A stretch of 64,000 bases of DNA from Candidatus Methanimicrococcus odontotermitis (GTDB taxonomy: Archaea > Halobacteriota > Methanosarcinia > Methanosarcinales > Methanosarcinaceae). Both the position numbers and the translations under genes were made by a program. Positions 53,587 through 62,423 of this stretch are shown here, in pieces. Location: assembly GCA_031286065.1 (NCBI GenBank), contig JAITUZ010000035.1:1-64000 (forward strand), read 5' to 3'. The notes beneath the pieces were generated by a model. The model was not told the origin of the DNA. It searched no databases and saw only the letters and a list, made by a program, of their open reading frames with translations. Positions within the stretch are counted from its first letter, which is position 1; each line of letters begins with the position of its first letter.

Positions 53587-53954
53587 GTAAGACTCGTTTT
53601 TTATTTTTCGTTTTTCGTCTCATATTTTCGTTTTTTTTGTAAGGCTCGTTTTTATTTTTCGTTTTTCGCCTCATATTTTCGTTTTTTTTGGTAAGGCCCG
53701 TTTTTATTTTTCGTTTTTCGCCTCATATTTTCGTTTTTTTGGTAAGGCCCGTTTTTAATTTTTCGTTTTTCGCCTCATATTTTTCCGTTTTTTTGTAAGG
53801 CCCGTTTTTAATTTTTCGTTTTTCGCCTCATATTTTCGTTTTTTGGTAAGGCCCGTTTTTAATTTTTCGTTTTTCGCCTCATATTTTTCCGTTTTTTTGG
53901 TAAGGCTCGTTTTTAATTTTTTTCGTTTTTCGCCTCACTTTTTCTGTTTTACTG
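53587..53954. repeat. Seven tandem copies of a 51-54 bp repeat
   Basis: The unit begins GTAAGGCCCGTTTTTAATTT on the plus strand and continues through TTCGTTTTTCGCCTCATATT to a T run. Copies start at 53587, 53639, 53691, 53742, 53795, 53846 and 53900. They differ at few positions, and the outer copies are the most divergent. On the minus strand each unit reads as A-rich RNA with ATGAGGCGAAAAACG. A TATA-like TTTATTATAAAAAC (53975-53988, minus strand) lies just beyond the array, so the seven units would form the 5' leader of the RNase III-like gene. There are no unique spacers, so this is not a CRISPR array. Confidence 0.9.
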
Positions 53955-54330
53955 AATTCGTTTTCATGTTTTCCGTTTTTATAATAAAGACTCGAATGAA
54001 TATATACTCCATTTCCGCGCCTGTTTCTTTTATAATCCGAAACATTTCGGAAATGATTTCTATTTACAAACAAATCCTTACAACTATTCATATAATTATA
54101 TACTTTTTATACTTTATTATGACTGCAAACACATCTGAACTTCCCTCTTCTTCCTGTTTTTTATTTTTCATTCATTTTTCTCCTGTAAAACACCGGCTCT
54201 CTCGCTCTTGTTTTCTATGTATCCTTTTTTTGAATGGAATATTTTTTAGTTTCAGACAAATATATATTCAATTCAGTGAATGTATCTCTGATTTTACATA
54301 TTTTGTCATTTACGTTTGAAAGGAATCATC

Positions 54331-55035
54331 ATGCACGACTTTCTCTACCGGATTTATGATATGGTTCTTGAACGGCTCAGATACGCTGAGACCAAGAACA
54401 CGATTATTTTGACGCTTTTGGGCGTTTTGATTATCGGTGCTTTCCGCATTTTTAATGAAACGCCGGACCGCCCTTTGATTGCGACAATTTATTTTTGGTG
54501 TTTTCTGTTCTTTTCTGTGCTGGCCATCGTGACGGCTTTAACGTCTTTTATGCCGAATATCAAGCTTCAATATTTATACAAAACAAAAGACCCGCTTCCT
54601 TCCGACAGTTTGATCTATTACGAACATATCGCGAAATTCGACGAAGCAAAACAATATGTTTCGGCAATTAATCGCGTCTATTATAACGATGAAGCGGCCG
54701 CGGGAAATCTGGATTATGATTTGGCGGCCCAGATCATTCTCAATTCACGGTCGATTTACAGAAAATCCGTTCTTTCCTATTACGCGATCGTTTTTACGGT
54801 CTGCGCGATTTTGACGCCGATAATCGGCGGCCTTTATTTGGTGATCTCTCACTATTTCTACTGGAGCGACAAAGACGGGCGAACAAAAATCAAATTCGGC
54901 AGACGTAAAGTCGCCCGGGAAGAAATTAAGGAGATCCGCAACAGCCCGTTCCAGGATTTCAGCAAATATTTCCTTCCGCATCTGCCCAAAAAAGGTCTTC
55001 GAAAAATCAAGCCGGAAAAACCGAAGAAAGAATGA
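54331..55035 (+). CDS. Pycsar-effector-like two-helix membrane protein
   Basis: A 234-residue membrane protein resembling the PycTM effector family. RIYDMVLERLRYAETKNTII and a first membrane pair (about 24-45 and 55-75) are followed by a soluble part with YYEHIAKFDEAKQYVSAINR, then DLAAQIILNSRSIYRKSVLS and another membrane segment (about 150-170). The AETKN start and the final N-S-x-x-x-x-K block are hallmarks of Pycsar effectors, which respond to cyclic CMP or UMP in anti-phage defence by damaging the membrane. The basic C-terminal tail (about 185-234) is additional. No nucleotide cyclase gene lies nearby, so it is an orphan here. I start at the ATG at 54331 with GAAAGGA upstream. Confidence 0.62.
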   Translation: MHDFLYRIYDMVLERLRYAETKNTIILTLLGVLIIGAFRIFNETPDRPLIATIYFWCFLFFSVLAIVTALTSFMPNIKLQYLYKTKDPLPSDSLIYYEHIAKFDEAKQYVSAINRVYYNDEAAAGNLDYDLAAQIILNSRSIYRKSVLSYYAIVFTVCAILTPIIGGLYLVISHYFYWSDKDGRTKIKFGRRKVAREEIKEIRNSPFQDFSKYFLPHLPKKGLRKIKPEKPKKE

Positions 55036-55107
55036 ATATTCTTTTTTCAGCTCTTTTCAGAGATTTGAGCTGCACCAAGGCAAAAAGCTTCACAATTTTT
55101 AACGCTA

Positions 55108-55121
55108 CATCTATATATATT
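55108..55121 (+). promoter_or_regulatory. TATA box of the second protease cassette, leaderless start
   Basis: CTATATATATTATT is centred about 26 bases before the ATG at 55141, and no ribosome binding site is present. Transcription should begin within a few bases of the start codon. Confidence 0.5.
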
Positions 55122-55140
55122 ATTAAATTTATTAGAAATT

Positions 55141-55707
55141 ATGAAAAACGTGAAATTCAAAATTTTAATATTTTGTTTAATAGTTTGCTTTATTCTTTTT
55201 TTTATAAATCCATCACTTGGGGCCAATCCCGGTAAAGATAAATGGTTTTCGCAGCACATTCCCGTTGAAGTTGCATATACGACATTACCCTCGGATTGGC
55301 GTACTTCAACTCAAAATGCGATGAATACATGGAGCAATGCCGGTGCAAATTTCGGTTTTAAAACATATGCAGGTTCCTATTACTATGTTAATGTTATTCG
55401 ATCACAGGTGAGTGACCCAAATACACTTGCATATGAATCCGGAACAACTGGTATTTTATATTCTGGGGGAAAACTTCAGAAAACAGGTTCTATTATTCGC
55501 ATAAATACCAATATCTCGTGGAGTACCAATAATTCTTCAAGAACGCATGATGTTGAAAGTGTCATCCTTCATGAGTTGGGTCATTCTCTTTGTTTAGGTC
55601 ATGTTAATTCAACTACACCGGTTATGTATGGAGAACTTGGTCAAAATCAACTAAAAAGAACGTTAACTCAAGATGATAAAAATGGAGTTAAACAAATATA
55701 TGGGTGA
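55141..55707 (+). CDS. Secreted matrixin-type metalloprotease with altered zinc motif
   Basis: A 188-residue exported metzincin. Signal peptide about 1-28 (cleavage near SLGA). The catalytic motif is HELGHSLCLGH: all three zinc histidines and the glutamate are kept, but the glycine that allows the turn between the second and third His is Cys. TTPVMYGEL gives the Met-turn, and LTQDDKNGVKQIYG is the usual matrixin end. The middle reads NTWSNAGANFGFKTYAG (actually NTWSNAGANFGF, as in the related gene at 35151: SGANFGF). A single-gene promoter with TATA box precedes it. A TIMP/NTR-like gene starts 6 bases after its stop. Confidence 0.8.
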   Translation: MKNVKFKILIFCLIVCFILFFINPSLGANPGKDKWFSQHIPVEVAYTTLPSDWRTSTQNAMNTWSNAGANFGFKTYAGSYYYVNVIRSQVSDPNTLAYESGTTGILYSGGKLQKTGSIIRINTNISWSTNNSSRTHDVESVILHELGHSLCLGHVNSTTPVMYGELGQNQLKRTLTQDDKNGVKQIYG

Positions 55708-55713
55708 TTGTTT

Positions 55714-56358
55714 ATGAAGAAACTATTTTCAATTTGTTTGCTTTGTTTATTTTTTATTGGGACCTTTTTAACTGTCAATGCATTGTCATCATATGAAAAA
55801 TTCATTCCTGATTCTTTTACTTATGACATAAACGTAACTTATCCATTTTATTCGTATGGTGAGTTATATAATATCAGCGATGTTGTTGTTTCTGGAACTG
55901 TAATCTCTATTGGTGATGCTTCTTGGAGTACTAAAGATTCGAACGCTCCCAATGGCATTGTTTTCATTGAAGGAACTGATGAAAATGGACCATATATTGA
56001 ATATTCCATTAATTTATCTCCAAATGAAGTTATATATACTGATTTTGTATTTTATGCAGATGATGTTTATAAAGGTAACTTAAAGGAAAATGAATTGATT
56101 GTTCGCTCATTTGGGGGGACAGTCGATGGATTTACAATGAAATTTGATAGTAGTCTTGATTCAAGTAATTATCAAAAAGGAGATCAAATTTTATTATTTT
56201 TGATGGAAGATATCGGCATTACTAAAGACCTAGGTTCAAAACATTATACTATTGTAACACCCAGGGGCCAATTAATCTCTGAAAATGGTATTTTCATTAA
56301 TGAAAACGGTGAAAAGCTTAGTATAAATGATTTAATTCCTGCACAATTAAATGGTTAA
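55714..56358 (+). CDS. Exported TIMP/NTR-like protein paired with the second matrixin
   Basis: A 214-residue protein with a signal peptide (about 1-24). The domain follows as YGELYNISDVVVSGTVISIG, DASWSTKDSNAPNGIVF, VIYTDFVFYADDVYKGNLKE, RSFGGTVDGFTM and YQKGDQILLFLMEDIG, ending HYTIVTPRGQLISENGIF. It is the closest relative of the gene at 35751, which has the same position after the other matrixin. The ribosome binding site GGTGA overlaps the end of the protease gene. The start is the ATG at 55714; a TTG two codons upstream is less likely. Co-expression with the protease is almost certain. An inhibitory or chaperone role is inference. Confidence 0.62.
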   Translation: MKKLFSICLLCLFFIGTFLTVNALSSYEKFIPDSFTYDINVTYPFYSYGELYNISDVVVSGTVISIGDASWSTKDSNAPNGIVFIEGTDENGPYIEYSINLSPNEVIYTDFVFYADDVYKGNLKENELIVRSFGGTVDGFTMKFDSSLDSSNYQKGDQILLFLMEDIGITKDLGSKHYTIVTPRGQLISENGIFINENGEKLSINDLIPAQLNG

Positions 56359-56392
56359 TTTATTTTACCCATCCCATTTTTGAGGTGAATTA

Positions 56393-57019
56393 ATGATTCA
56401 TTCCGGAAGTTTTTGTATTTCTCTTATTCTTCTTCTCTTTTTTATTTGTATTCAGCCTTCCGTCGCTGATAGCAATTTCAATGAGTCTCTCTTTTATAGT
56501 GATACTCTTACCGAGTTCCATACTGCCGGACCTGCTAACATTCCTCGGGATGGAACAATATGGTATAAAAAATCAATGAACGACTCTCAAATCAGCTATA
56601 ATTATGAGACTTTGGTATCTGAATCTGATCTCATTTTTTATGGGACGGTCAAAACAATCAAATCTTCAAAATGGTCTTCAAAAAATGGGAAAACCCCCTT
56701 TTTATTATATTTTAAATATCCTTTTCAATCTGTATATACAGATGAAAATGGATGTGAATATTATTACAAATCCGTCTCTATGGCCGGAATGAATGCTTAT
56801 ATCTCCACTGATGTCGTATTTGAGGTTGATGAATGGGTTAAAGGCGGTCAAACGGATGAAGTCATCATTACAGTTGAAAGCGGCCAAGTCGGTAAATTCA
56901 TTATGCCTGGAGGATACGCTAATATATGGGATTTTGAAACGAATCAAAAATTCTTGGTTTTTTCAAAGGAACAAAATGGTCGTAATGAGATTATGACTCC
57001 CGGGCTTTTTTACGTATGA
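56393..57019 (+). CDS. Exported TIMP/NTR-like protein, third gene of the cassette
   Basis: A 208-residue protein with a signal peptide (about 1-25, cleavage near SVAD). The domain contains YETLVSESDLIFYGTVKTIK, SSKWSSKNGKTP, ISTDVVFEVDEWVKGGQTDE, VESGQVGKFIMPGG and FETNQKFLVFSKEQNGR. It has an insertion with tyrosines (VYTDENGCEYYYKS) between the two conserved strands. GAGGTGA lies 5 bases before the ATG, 34 bases after the preceding stop. In the first locus the matching place is taken by the two-domain lipoprotein at 36485, so both loci have protease, TIMP-like, TIMP-like order. Confidence 0.6.
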   Translation: MIHSGSFCISLILLLFFICIQPSVADSNFNESLFYSDTLTEFHTAGPANIPRDGTIWYKKSMNDSQISYNYETLVSESDLIFYGTVKTIKSSKWSSKNGKTPFLLYFKYPFQSVYTDENGCEYYYKSVSMAGMNAYISTDVVFEVDEWVKGGQTDEVIITVESGQVGKFIMPGGYANIWDFETNQKFLVFSKEQNGRNEIMTPGLFYV

Positions 57020-57219
57020 TCTTTTTTTAAAAAACGGGTCAAGACAGGAATAGAGGCGTTTTAACAATTTCTGATCTATATAATCCTCATTTCTATAATT
57101 GTACCTAAATTCCAAATCTTCGAGATGAAGATAATAATACTTTTTTTGGAAGATATCTTTAAATATATCTTATTCTATTCTCGGTTCGTCTTACTTATCA
57201 GCAAGCAGGAGTTTTCCGT
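57020..57219. other. Intergenic region
   Basis: About 200 bases with T runs after the cassette and a TATA-like CTTTAAATATATC near 57160. No gene is visible. Confidence 0.3.
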
Positions 57220-57426
57220 TTGTCTGATAATAATCCGGTGAGAACTTGTAGGAACAACATAAGTGTCAGGGCCAATTCTCGGAATGCCCGATTTGCTTCT
57301 CTGAACGCAGATTCGCTTAAGCGGATTTCGTTTTCTTTGAAGTCAAAAACACGGAAATGTTATGTAATTAATATTTTTCGTTGTCGATGTTGCGGATGGA
57401 TTAAAAATTTGATACAATCAATGTGA
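57220..57426 (+). CDS. Possible small basic cysteine-containing protein, TTG start
   Basis: A 68-codon frame starting with TTG. In its favour: a TATA-like element near 57165, then AGGAG 8 bases before the TTG, in proper order and spacing. The protein is basic, with cysteines in RKCYVIN and FRCRCCGW near its end. I do not recognise it, and codon use is unremarkable. It could equally be a non-coding RNA region upstream of the ribosomal operon. Confidence 0.25.
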   Translation: MSDNNPVRTCRNNISVRANSRNARFASLNADSLKRISFSLKSKTRKCYVINIFRCRCCGWIKNLIQSM

Positions 57427-57466
57427 GTTGCCGATGCAGCGCTCATTATTGCGTCTGATTGTCGTG

Positions 57467-57474
57467 TAATATAA
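57467..57474 (+). promoter_or_regulatory. TATA box of the ribosomal protein operon
   Basis: TAATATAA lies about 25 bases before the foot of the leader hairpin at 57486, so the rpl3 transcript probably starts around 57492, giving a leader of about 165 bases. Confidence 0.45.
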
Positions 57475-57485
57475 TAGTCGGACTC

Positions 57486-57531
57486 AAAAGCGTCAGACCG
57501 GGGGCCATTGGGGTGCCGCCCGAGCGCTTTT
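57486..57531 (+). promoter_or_regulatory. Strong GC-rich hairpin in the leader of the rpl3 operon
   Basis: Nested helices: AAAAGCG with CGCTTTT, inside it CGGG with CCCG, then GGC with GCC around the loop CATTGGGGT. The bulged GTCAGAC (57492-57498) is exactly complementary to GTCTGAC at about 57594-57600, which would allow an alternative long-range fold. A ribosome binding site AGGAG follows at about 57644. It is a candidate autoregulatory site for a ribosomal protein. Confidence 0.5.
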
Positions 57532-57656
57532 CTGCTATTCTCTGTTAACTTTAATCAGCGGCGATTGTTTGATTTTAGCAATCTTTTCCATAGCGTCTGA
57601 CCTGTTGTTTTTGCTCCCGGTACATTTCGACAGTATAAACCATCAGGAGTCAAAAA

Positions 57657-58670
57657 ATGTCAAGCATACACAGACCTGACAGAGGTTCACGCGCTTACAG
57701 CCCTCGCAAGAGAGCGAAAAGCCACATCCCCAGATTCAGATCCTGGCCGGAAGCTTCCGGAGAACCCAAATTACAGGCATTTGCAGGATACAAAGCAGGT
57801 ATGACTCATGTCATTATGATCGATGACATCAAGAACAGTCTTACCAACGGCGCAGAAATCTCGGTTCCGGTAACCATTATTGAAACCCCTGCAATCCGCG
57901 TTGCCGCTGTCCGCGCGTATGTGAAAAACACATACGGTGAGATCGCAGCAGCCGAAGCATGGACAACAGCGCTTGAGCCGGAATTGGCGCGCAGATTACG
58001 CGTTCCCAAAACCGATAAAACCGCCGACGCTTTTTCAAAAATCGAAGAACTCATCGCAGAAGGTGTTGTGACCGACATCCGTGTCATCACCTACACGCAG
58101 CCCAAAGCCGTCGCAAGCGTCCCCAAGAAAATTCCGGACGTCATGGAAACAGGCATCAGCGGCACTAACATGAGCGTAAAGCTCGAATACGCCAAATCCA
58201 TTCTCGGCACGGAAATCAAGTTCACCGATGTCTTCAAAAACGGCGCGATCGTCGATACGGCCGCCATTACGACCGGTAAAGGAACACAGGGTCCCGTTAA
58301 GAGATGGGGTATCTCTCTCATGAAAGGAAAACACTCCCGTCAGGGCAGTTTGAGACAGATCGGTACGCTCGGTCCGTTCCGCCCCGCGCACGTGCAGTGG
58401 CAGGTCCCCGCCATGGGTCAGACCGGCTACCACCAGAGAACCGAATACAACAAACGCATTCTGAAGGTCGGCGAAGACGGCGCAGAAGTGACACCGGCAG
58501 GCGGTATTATCAACTACGGTCTTGTCAGCGGCGAATATATCCTCATTAAAGGAAGCGTTCCCGGACCGGCCAGAAGACTGATTCGTATCCGCGACCCGAT
58601 CAGATATCAAAAAGCACAGCCCGGCGAACCGAAAATTCTTCACGTCAGTGTGCAGTCTCAGCAGGGGTGA
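57657..58670 (+). CDS. rpl3: Ribosomal protein uL3
   Basis: A 337-residue protein of the large subunit, archaeal/eukaryotic type. It begins [20 protein letters not shown] and contains [16 protein letters not shown] and [20 protein letters not shown], then [20 protein letters not shown]. It binds 23S rRNA near the peptidyl transferase centre and starts assembly. It is the first gene of the operon L3-L4-L23-L2-S19-L22-S3-L29-Rpp29-S17-L14-L24-S4e. AGGAGT lies before the ATG, downstream of a structured leader. Confidence 0.97.
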   Translation: MSSIHRPDRGSRAYSPRKRAKSHIPRFRSWPEASGEPKLQAFAGYKAGMTHVIMIDDIKNSLTNGAEISVPVTIIETPAIRVAAVRAYVKNTYGEIAAAEAWTTALEPELARRLRVPKTDKTADAFSKIEELIAEGVVTDIRVITYTQPKAVASVPKKIPDVMETGISGTNMSVKLEYAKSILGTEIKFTDVFKNGAIVDTAAITTGKGTQGPVKRWGISLMKGKHSRQGSLRQIGTLGPFRPAHVQWQVPAMGQTGYHQRTEYNKRILKVGEDGAEVTPAGGIINYGLVSGEYILIKGSVPGPARRLIRIRDPIRYQKAQPGEPKILHVSVQSQQG

Positions 58671-58676
58671 AATAAA

Positions 58677-59450
58677 ATGGCAACAGCAAAAATTTTAGAT
58701 TTATCAGGCAAGCCGGTCGGCGAAGTTGAACTTCCGACAGTCTTCTCCGAGGATTTCCGTCCGGACCTTATTAAGAAAGCCGTTTTGGCCGCTCAGGCGA
58801 ACAGAAGACATCCGTACGGCCCCACACTTTACGCCGGTATGCAGACTTCTGCGACAGGCTGGGGTTCCGGCCGCGGCGCTTCTCACGTTCCGAGAATTGT
58901 CAACGGTTCCCGCGCCGCGCGTATTCCTCACGCAAAAGGAGGCCGCCGCGCCCACCCGCCGAAACCCGAAACGGATTACTCCGAAAAAGTCAACAAAAAG
59001 GAAAAGCGCATGGCGGTCAGATCCGCAATCGCAGCGACCTGCAATGAAGATCTCGTTGTCACACGCGGTCACATTTTCCTGACTGAAGAACTTCCGATCG
59101 TTGCCGACAACGCGTTTGAAGCGCTTTCCAAAACAAAAGACGTCGTTTCTTTCTTTGAAGCCGTCGGCGTTTACGAAGACGTTCTCCGCGCAAAAGAAGG
59201 CCGTACAATCCGTGCCGGCCGCGGTAAAATGAGAGGAAGAAAGTACAAGAACAGAAAAAGCCTTTTGGTTGTCACCGGACCGAACGCGGCTGTCTCCAAA
59301 GCCGTCCGCAATCTTTCCGGCGTTGATGTCGCGACCGTCGCGGAACTCAATGCAGAGCTTCTCGCTCCCGGTACGCACGCGGGACGTTTGACCGTTTGGA
59401 CTAAGGCGGCAATTGACCAACTTTCAGAAAAGGAAGGTGTTTTGGAATGA
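58677..59450 (+). CDS. rpl4: Ribosomal protein uL4
   Basis: A 257-residue protein, archaeal L4 (also called L1e). It has [20 protein letters not shown] and [20 protein letters not shown], then the [12 protein letters not shown] loop that lines the exit tunnel, and [19 protein letters not shown]. It starts 7 bases after rpl3. Its last codons overlap rpl23. L4 is a known autoregulator in bacteria; whether it acts on the leader hairpin here is not known. Confidence 0.97.
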   Translation: MATAKILDLSGKPVGEVELPTVFSEDFRPDLIKKAVLAAQANRRHPYGPTLYAGMQTSATGWGSGRGASHVPRIVNGSRAARIPHAKGGRRAHPPKPETDYSEKVNKKEKRMAVRSAIAATCNEDLVVTRGHIFLTEELPIVADNAFEALSKTKDVVSFFEAVGVYEDVLRAKEGRTIRAGRGKMRGRKYKNRKSLLVVTGPNAAVSKAVRNLSGVDVATVAELNAELLAPGTHAGRLTVWTKAAIDQLSEKEGVLE

Positions 59451-59695
59451 TGTCCGTCAAATATCCGTTCATTACAGAAAAGGCCATGCTCCACATGGAA
59501 GACAGTAAGCTTCAAGTCATTGTCGATTTCCGTGCCAACAAGCACCAAATCCAAGCCGATATGGAAGAGCTCTACGGTTTTAAGGTCACCAGCGTCAGAA
59601 CCATGACCACCATGAAAGGACAGAAAAAAGCAATCATTACATTCGAAAAGCCGGATGCCGCCCATGAAATTGCGACCAGGCTCGGATTGGCATAA
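59447..59695 (+). CDS. rpl23: Ribosomal protein uL23
   Basis: An 82-residue protein. It contains [20 protein letters not shown] and then [40 protein letters not shown] is the typical end of the domain. It sits at the tunnel exit and docks signal recognition particle and chaperones. The ATG at 59447 overlaps the rpl4 stop by 4 bases and has AGGTG 7 bases upstream; an ATG at 59450 follows directly. Confidence 0.96.
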   Translation: MMSVKYPFITEKAMLHMEDSKLQVIVDFRANKHQIQADMEELYGFKVTSVRTMTTMKGQKKAIITFEKPDAAHEIATRLGLA

Positions 59696-59705
59696 GGTGG
59701 TATAA

Positions 59706-60422
59706 ATGGGTAAACGAATTATCGCACAGAGAAGAGGTAAAGGAAGCCCGACTTTCCGCGCGCCTTCTCATAAATTTAAAGCAGAATTAATGCACCCCGT
59801 GACGGTTGCCGGCGTTACCTTAAACGGAACCGTCATTGATGTTGAACACGACCCCGCAAGAGCCGCGCCCATCGTTAAAGTCTTCTTTGACAACGGCGTT
59901 TCTCAGCTTCTCATCGCCTGCGAAGGCATGTCTGTCGGACAGGCGGTTGCCTGCGGCCCTGAAGCTGAAATCAAAGCCGGCAACATCCTTCCGATCGGAA
60001 AGATCCCCGAAGGTGTTTTGGTCTGCAACATCGAAGGAAAACCCAATGATGGCGGCAAATTTACAAGATCCTCCGGAACTTACGCAACTGTTGTTGCTCA
60101 TGAAGAAAACAGAACATCTGTTCAGATGCCTTCCGGCGTTCTGAAATGGTTTAACCCCGAATGCCGCGCGCTTATCGGCGTTATTGCAGGCGGCGGACGT
60201 GTTGAAAAGCCTTTCCTCAAAGCCGGTAAAAAATTCCACAAGATGAAAGTTCGCGCAAAGAGATTCCCGCGTGTCAGAGGTGTCGCTATGAACCCGAGAG
60301 ACCACCCCTTCGGCGGCGGTAACAGGCAGCACCCCACTCGCTCTACGACAGTCAGCAGAAACGCACCTCCGGGAGCTAAAGTCGGTCATATCGCCGCACG
60401 CAGAACCGGAAAGAAACGTTAA
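59706..60422 (+). CDS. rpl2: Ribosomal protein uL2
   Basis: A 238-residue protein: [20 protein letters not shown] at the start, [20 protein letters not shown] in the middle and [20 protein letters not shown] near the end. It is needed for subunit joining and peptide bond formation and binds the 23S rRNA centre. It starts 10 bases after rpl23 with AGGTGG just upstream. Confidence 0.97.
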   Translation: MGKRIIAQRRGKGSPTFRAPSHKFKAELMHPVTVAGVTLNGTVIDVEHDPARAAPIVKVFFDNGVSQLLIACEGMSVGQAVACGPEAEIKAGNILPIGKIPEGVLVCNIEGKPNDGGKFTRSSGTYATVVAHEENRTSVQMPSGVLKWFNPECRALIGVIAGGGRVEKPFLKAGKKFHKMKVRAKRFPRVRGVAMNPRDHPFGGGNRQHPTRSTTVSRNAPPGAKVGHIAARRTGKKR

Positions 60423-60432
60423 AGGTGATATT

Positions 60433-60849
60433 ATGGCAGCAAAAAAATCAGGATCATCAAGATTACCGAAGCGTAAGGGCGAGTTTACTTACCGCGGAAA
60501 AACCATTGCTGAGCTTCAGGCTTTAAGCATTGAGGAATTCGCAGAACTTCTCCCCTCCCGCGAGAGAAGAACAATTGTAAGAGGTTTCACCGAAGTCCAA
60601 AAGAAAGTCCTTGCGGATATGAGGGAAGGAAAGACCGTCCGAACGCACACCCGCGGCATGATCATCTTGCCGGAAATGGTCGGCAAAGTCGTCTCCGTCT
60701 ACGACGGCAAGAAATTTGTCGATGTTGAGTTTCAGCCGGAAATGGTGGCGCACCGCTTCGGCGAGTTCGCTCCGTCAAGAGGCAGAGTTTCCCACGGCAG
60801 TGCCGGTGTCGGTGCAACGCGTTCCAGTAAATTCGTTCCGTTGAAATGA
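60433..60849 (+). CDS. rps19: Ribosomal protein uS19
   Basis: A 138-residue archaeal S19. [20 protein letters not shown] is the archaeal N-terminal extension; [20 protein letters not shown] and [20 protein letters not shown] are core motifs. It binds the head of the small subunit with S13. AGGTGA precedes the ATG. Confidence 0.96.
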   Translation: MAAKKSGSSRLPKRKGEFTYRGKTIAELQALSIEEFAELLPSRERRTIVRGFTEVQKKVLADMREGKTVRTHTRGMIILPEMVGKVVSVYDGKKFVDVEFQPEMVAHRFGEFAPSRGRVSHGSAGVGATRSSKFVPLK

Positions 60850-60858
60850 GGTGTGAAA

Positions 60859-61314
60859 ATGGGAAGACTTAATTATGCAGTAAAAGCCGATCCGGAAACC
60901 ACTTCCAAGGCAACGGCTTCTGAACTCCACATCTCTTTTAAGAAAACAAGAGAGATCTGCCACCACATCCAGGGAATGAAATTGCCCTATGCGCAAGCGT
61001 TCCTGAATGAAGTGGTCGCAATGAAAAAGGCAGTTCCGTTCAAGAGACACACTGACGGCTCCGGTCATAAGAAAGGACCGATGGCAAACGGCAAATACCC
61101 CGTTAACGCCTCCGCCGAAGTGCTGAAAGTCTTGAGAAACGCGGAAAGCAACGCTGAATACAAAGGACTTGAACCCTCCCGTATGTTTATCAAAAGCATT
61201 CGCGCCAACCGAGGAAGAGTCATTCGCGGATATTTCCCCAGAGCTCGCGGACGCGCCTCCCCGAAAAACACCACCACGGTGAACATTGAAATCATTTTGA
61301 GTGAGGTGCTCTAA
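60859..61314 (+). CDS. rpl22: Ribosomal protein uL22
   Basis: A 151-residue protein with the archaeal N-terminus [20 protein letters not shown], then [20 protein letters not shown] and the hairpin loop [20 protein letters not shown] that reaches into the exit tunnel. GAGGTG lies 5 bases before the ATG at 60859, which I prefer to a GTG at 60853. The stop touches the rps3 start. Confidence 0.96.
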   Translation: MGRLNYAVKADPETTSKATASELHISFKKTREICHHIQGMKLPYAQAFLNEVVAMKKAVPFKRHTDGSGHKKGPMANGKYPVNASAEVLKVLRNAESNAEYKGLEPSRMFIKSIRANRGRVIRGYFPRARGRASPKNTTTVNIEIILSEVL

Positions 61315-62211
61315 ATGGCAGTTGAGAAAAAATTCGTGAAAGACGGTTATACCAAAGCTTCTTTGGATGAACATTTCGCAAAGCAGCTCGGCAGATCCGG
61401 CTACGGCGGAATGAATATGAGCAGAACGCCTCTCGGCACGCAGATTACGATCTATTCTGAAAAACCCGGAATGGTTATCGGAAAGGCCGGCAAAGTGATC
61501 CGCAAACTCACGCAGGACGTCGTTGACATTTACGGCGTGGACAACCCTCAAATCGACGCTCAGGAAGTTAAAAAATCCGAGCTCAACGCGCAGATTATGG
61601 CCAACCGCTTGGCTTCTTCAATTGAAAGAGGATGGTACTTCAGAAAAGCCGGAACCAACACGATCCGCGCCGTTATGGCCGCAGGCGCGCTCGGCTGCGA
61701 AGTCATCATTTCCGGCAAATTGACGGGCGCCCGCGCCAGAACTGAAAAGTTCATTGACGGATACGTGAAGCACTCCGGACATCCGGCAGAGCAGATCGTT
61801 GATACCGGCTACGCTGTCGCCGTCAAAAAACTCGGAACCCTCGGCTGCCGTGTTAAAATCGTTCAGCCCGGTGCGGTTTTGCCGGATGCGTTCAAAATGA
61901 AGGAAGGCATGACGGTCGAGCCCAAAGCCGATGAGGTTAAAGCGGCCGACTGCGTTCCCGAGACCATTACGGTTGAAGAAGTGACCGTCACGGCCGTCGT
62001 CAGCGATGAAGGTGTCATTGAAGCCGCCGAAGTTGTTGAGACCGTGACCAACATTGAAGTTTGTGCAGAAGACACGCCCAAAAGCGATGAAATCGTTGTT
62101 GAGGATTCCGATATCAACGAAAGCAGAAGATTGGTTGAAGGCGTTTGGCAGCACAAACACGATAAACACGACTACTGGCATCCGATGGCTCGTGTTCACA
62201 AGGAGGCTTAA
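61315..62211 (+). CDS. rps3: Ribosomal protein uS3 with long acidic C-terminal extension
   Basis: A 298-residue S3. The KH domain contains [20 protein letters not shown], and the second domain [20 protein letters not shown]. From about residue 205 there is an extension rich in Val, Glu, Asp and Thr ([20 protein letters not shown]), ending [19 protein letters not shown]. Archaeal S3 proteins often carry such variable tails; its role is unknown. The start directly follows the rpl22 stop. S3 lines the mRNA entry channel. Confidence 0.96.
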   Translation: MAVEKKFVKDGYTKASLDEHFAKQLGRSGYGGMNMSRTPLGTQITIYSEKPGMVIGKAGKVIRKLTQDVVDIYGVDNPQIDAQEVKKSELNAQIMANRLASSIERGWYFRKAGTNTIRAVMAAGALGCEVIISGKLTGARARTEKFIDGYVKHSGHPAEQIVDTGYAVAVKKLGTLGCRVKIVQPGAVLPDAFKMKEGMTVEPKADEVKAADCVPETITVEEVTVTAVVSDEGVIEAAEVVETVTNIEVCAEDTPKSDEIVVEDSDINESRRLVEGVWQHKHDKHDYWHPMARVHKEA

Positions 62212-62213
62212 AT

Positions 62214-62417
62214 ATGGCAATCTTGAGAACCGATGACATCCGCAAGATGTCGGCAGACGAAAGAATGAATGAAATCAAAAAGCTGAACGACGAATTGATC
62301 CGTGAACGCGCTTTGACTTCCGCCGGCGGCGCGCCCGAAAATCCGGGACGCATCGGCGAGATCAAAAGAACAATCGCACGCATCAAAACGATTCAAGTTG
62401 AGATGAAAGACAACTAA
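62214..62417 (+). CDS. rpl29: Ribosomal protein uL29
   Basis: A 67-residue helical protein: [20 protein letters not shown], then [20 protein letters not shown] and [20 protein letters not shown]. It binds near the tunnel exit next to L23. The ATG lies 2 bases after the rps3 stop, and GGAGG lies in the end of rps3. Confidence 0.95.
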   Translation: MAILRTDDIRKMSADERMNEIKKLNDELIRERALTSAGGAPENPGRIGEIKRTIARIKTIQVEMKDN

Positions 62418-62423
62418 TAACGA

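Noticed and set aside
53587-53954. The repeat array as a CRISPR locus
   Set aside because: The 52-bp units are tandem copies without unique spacers, and no cas gene lies in the window.
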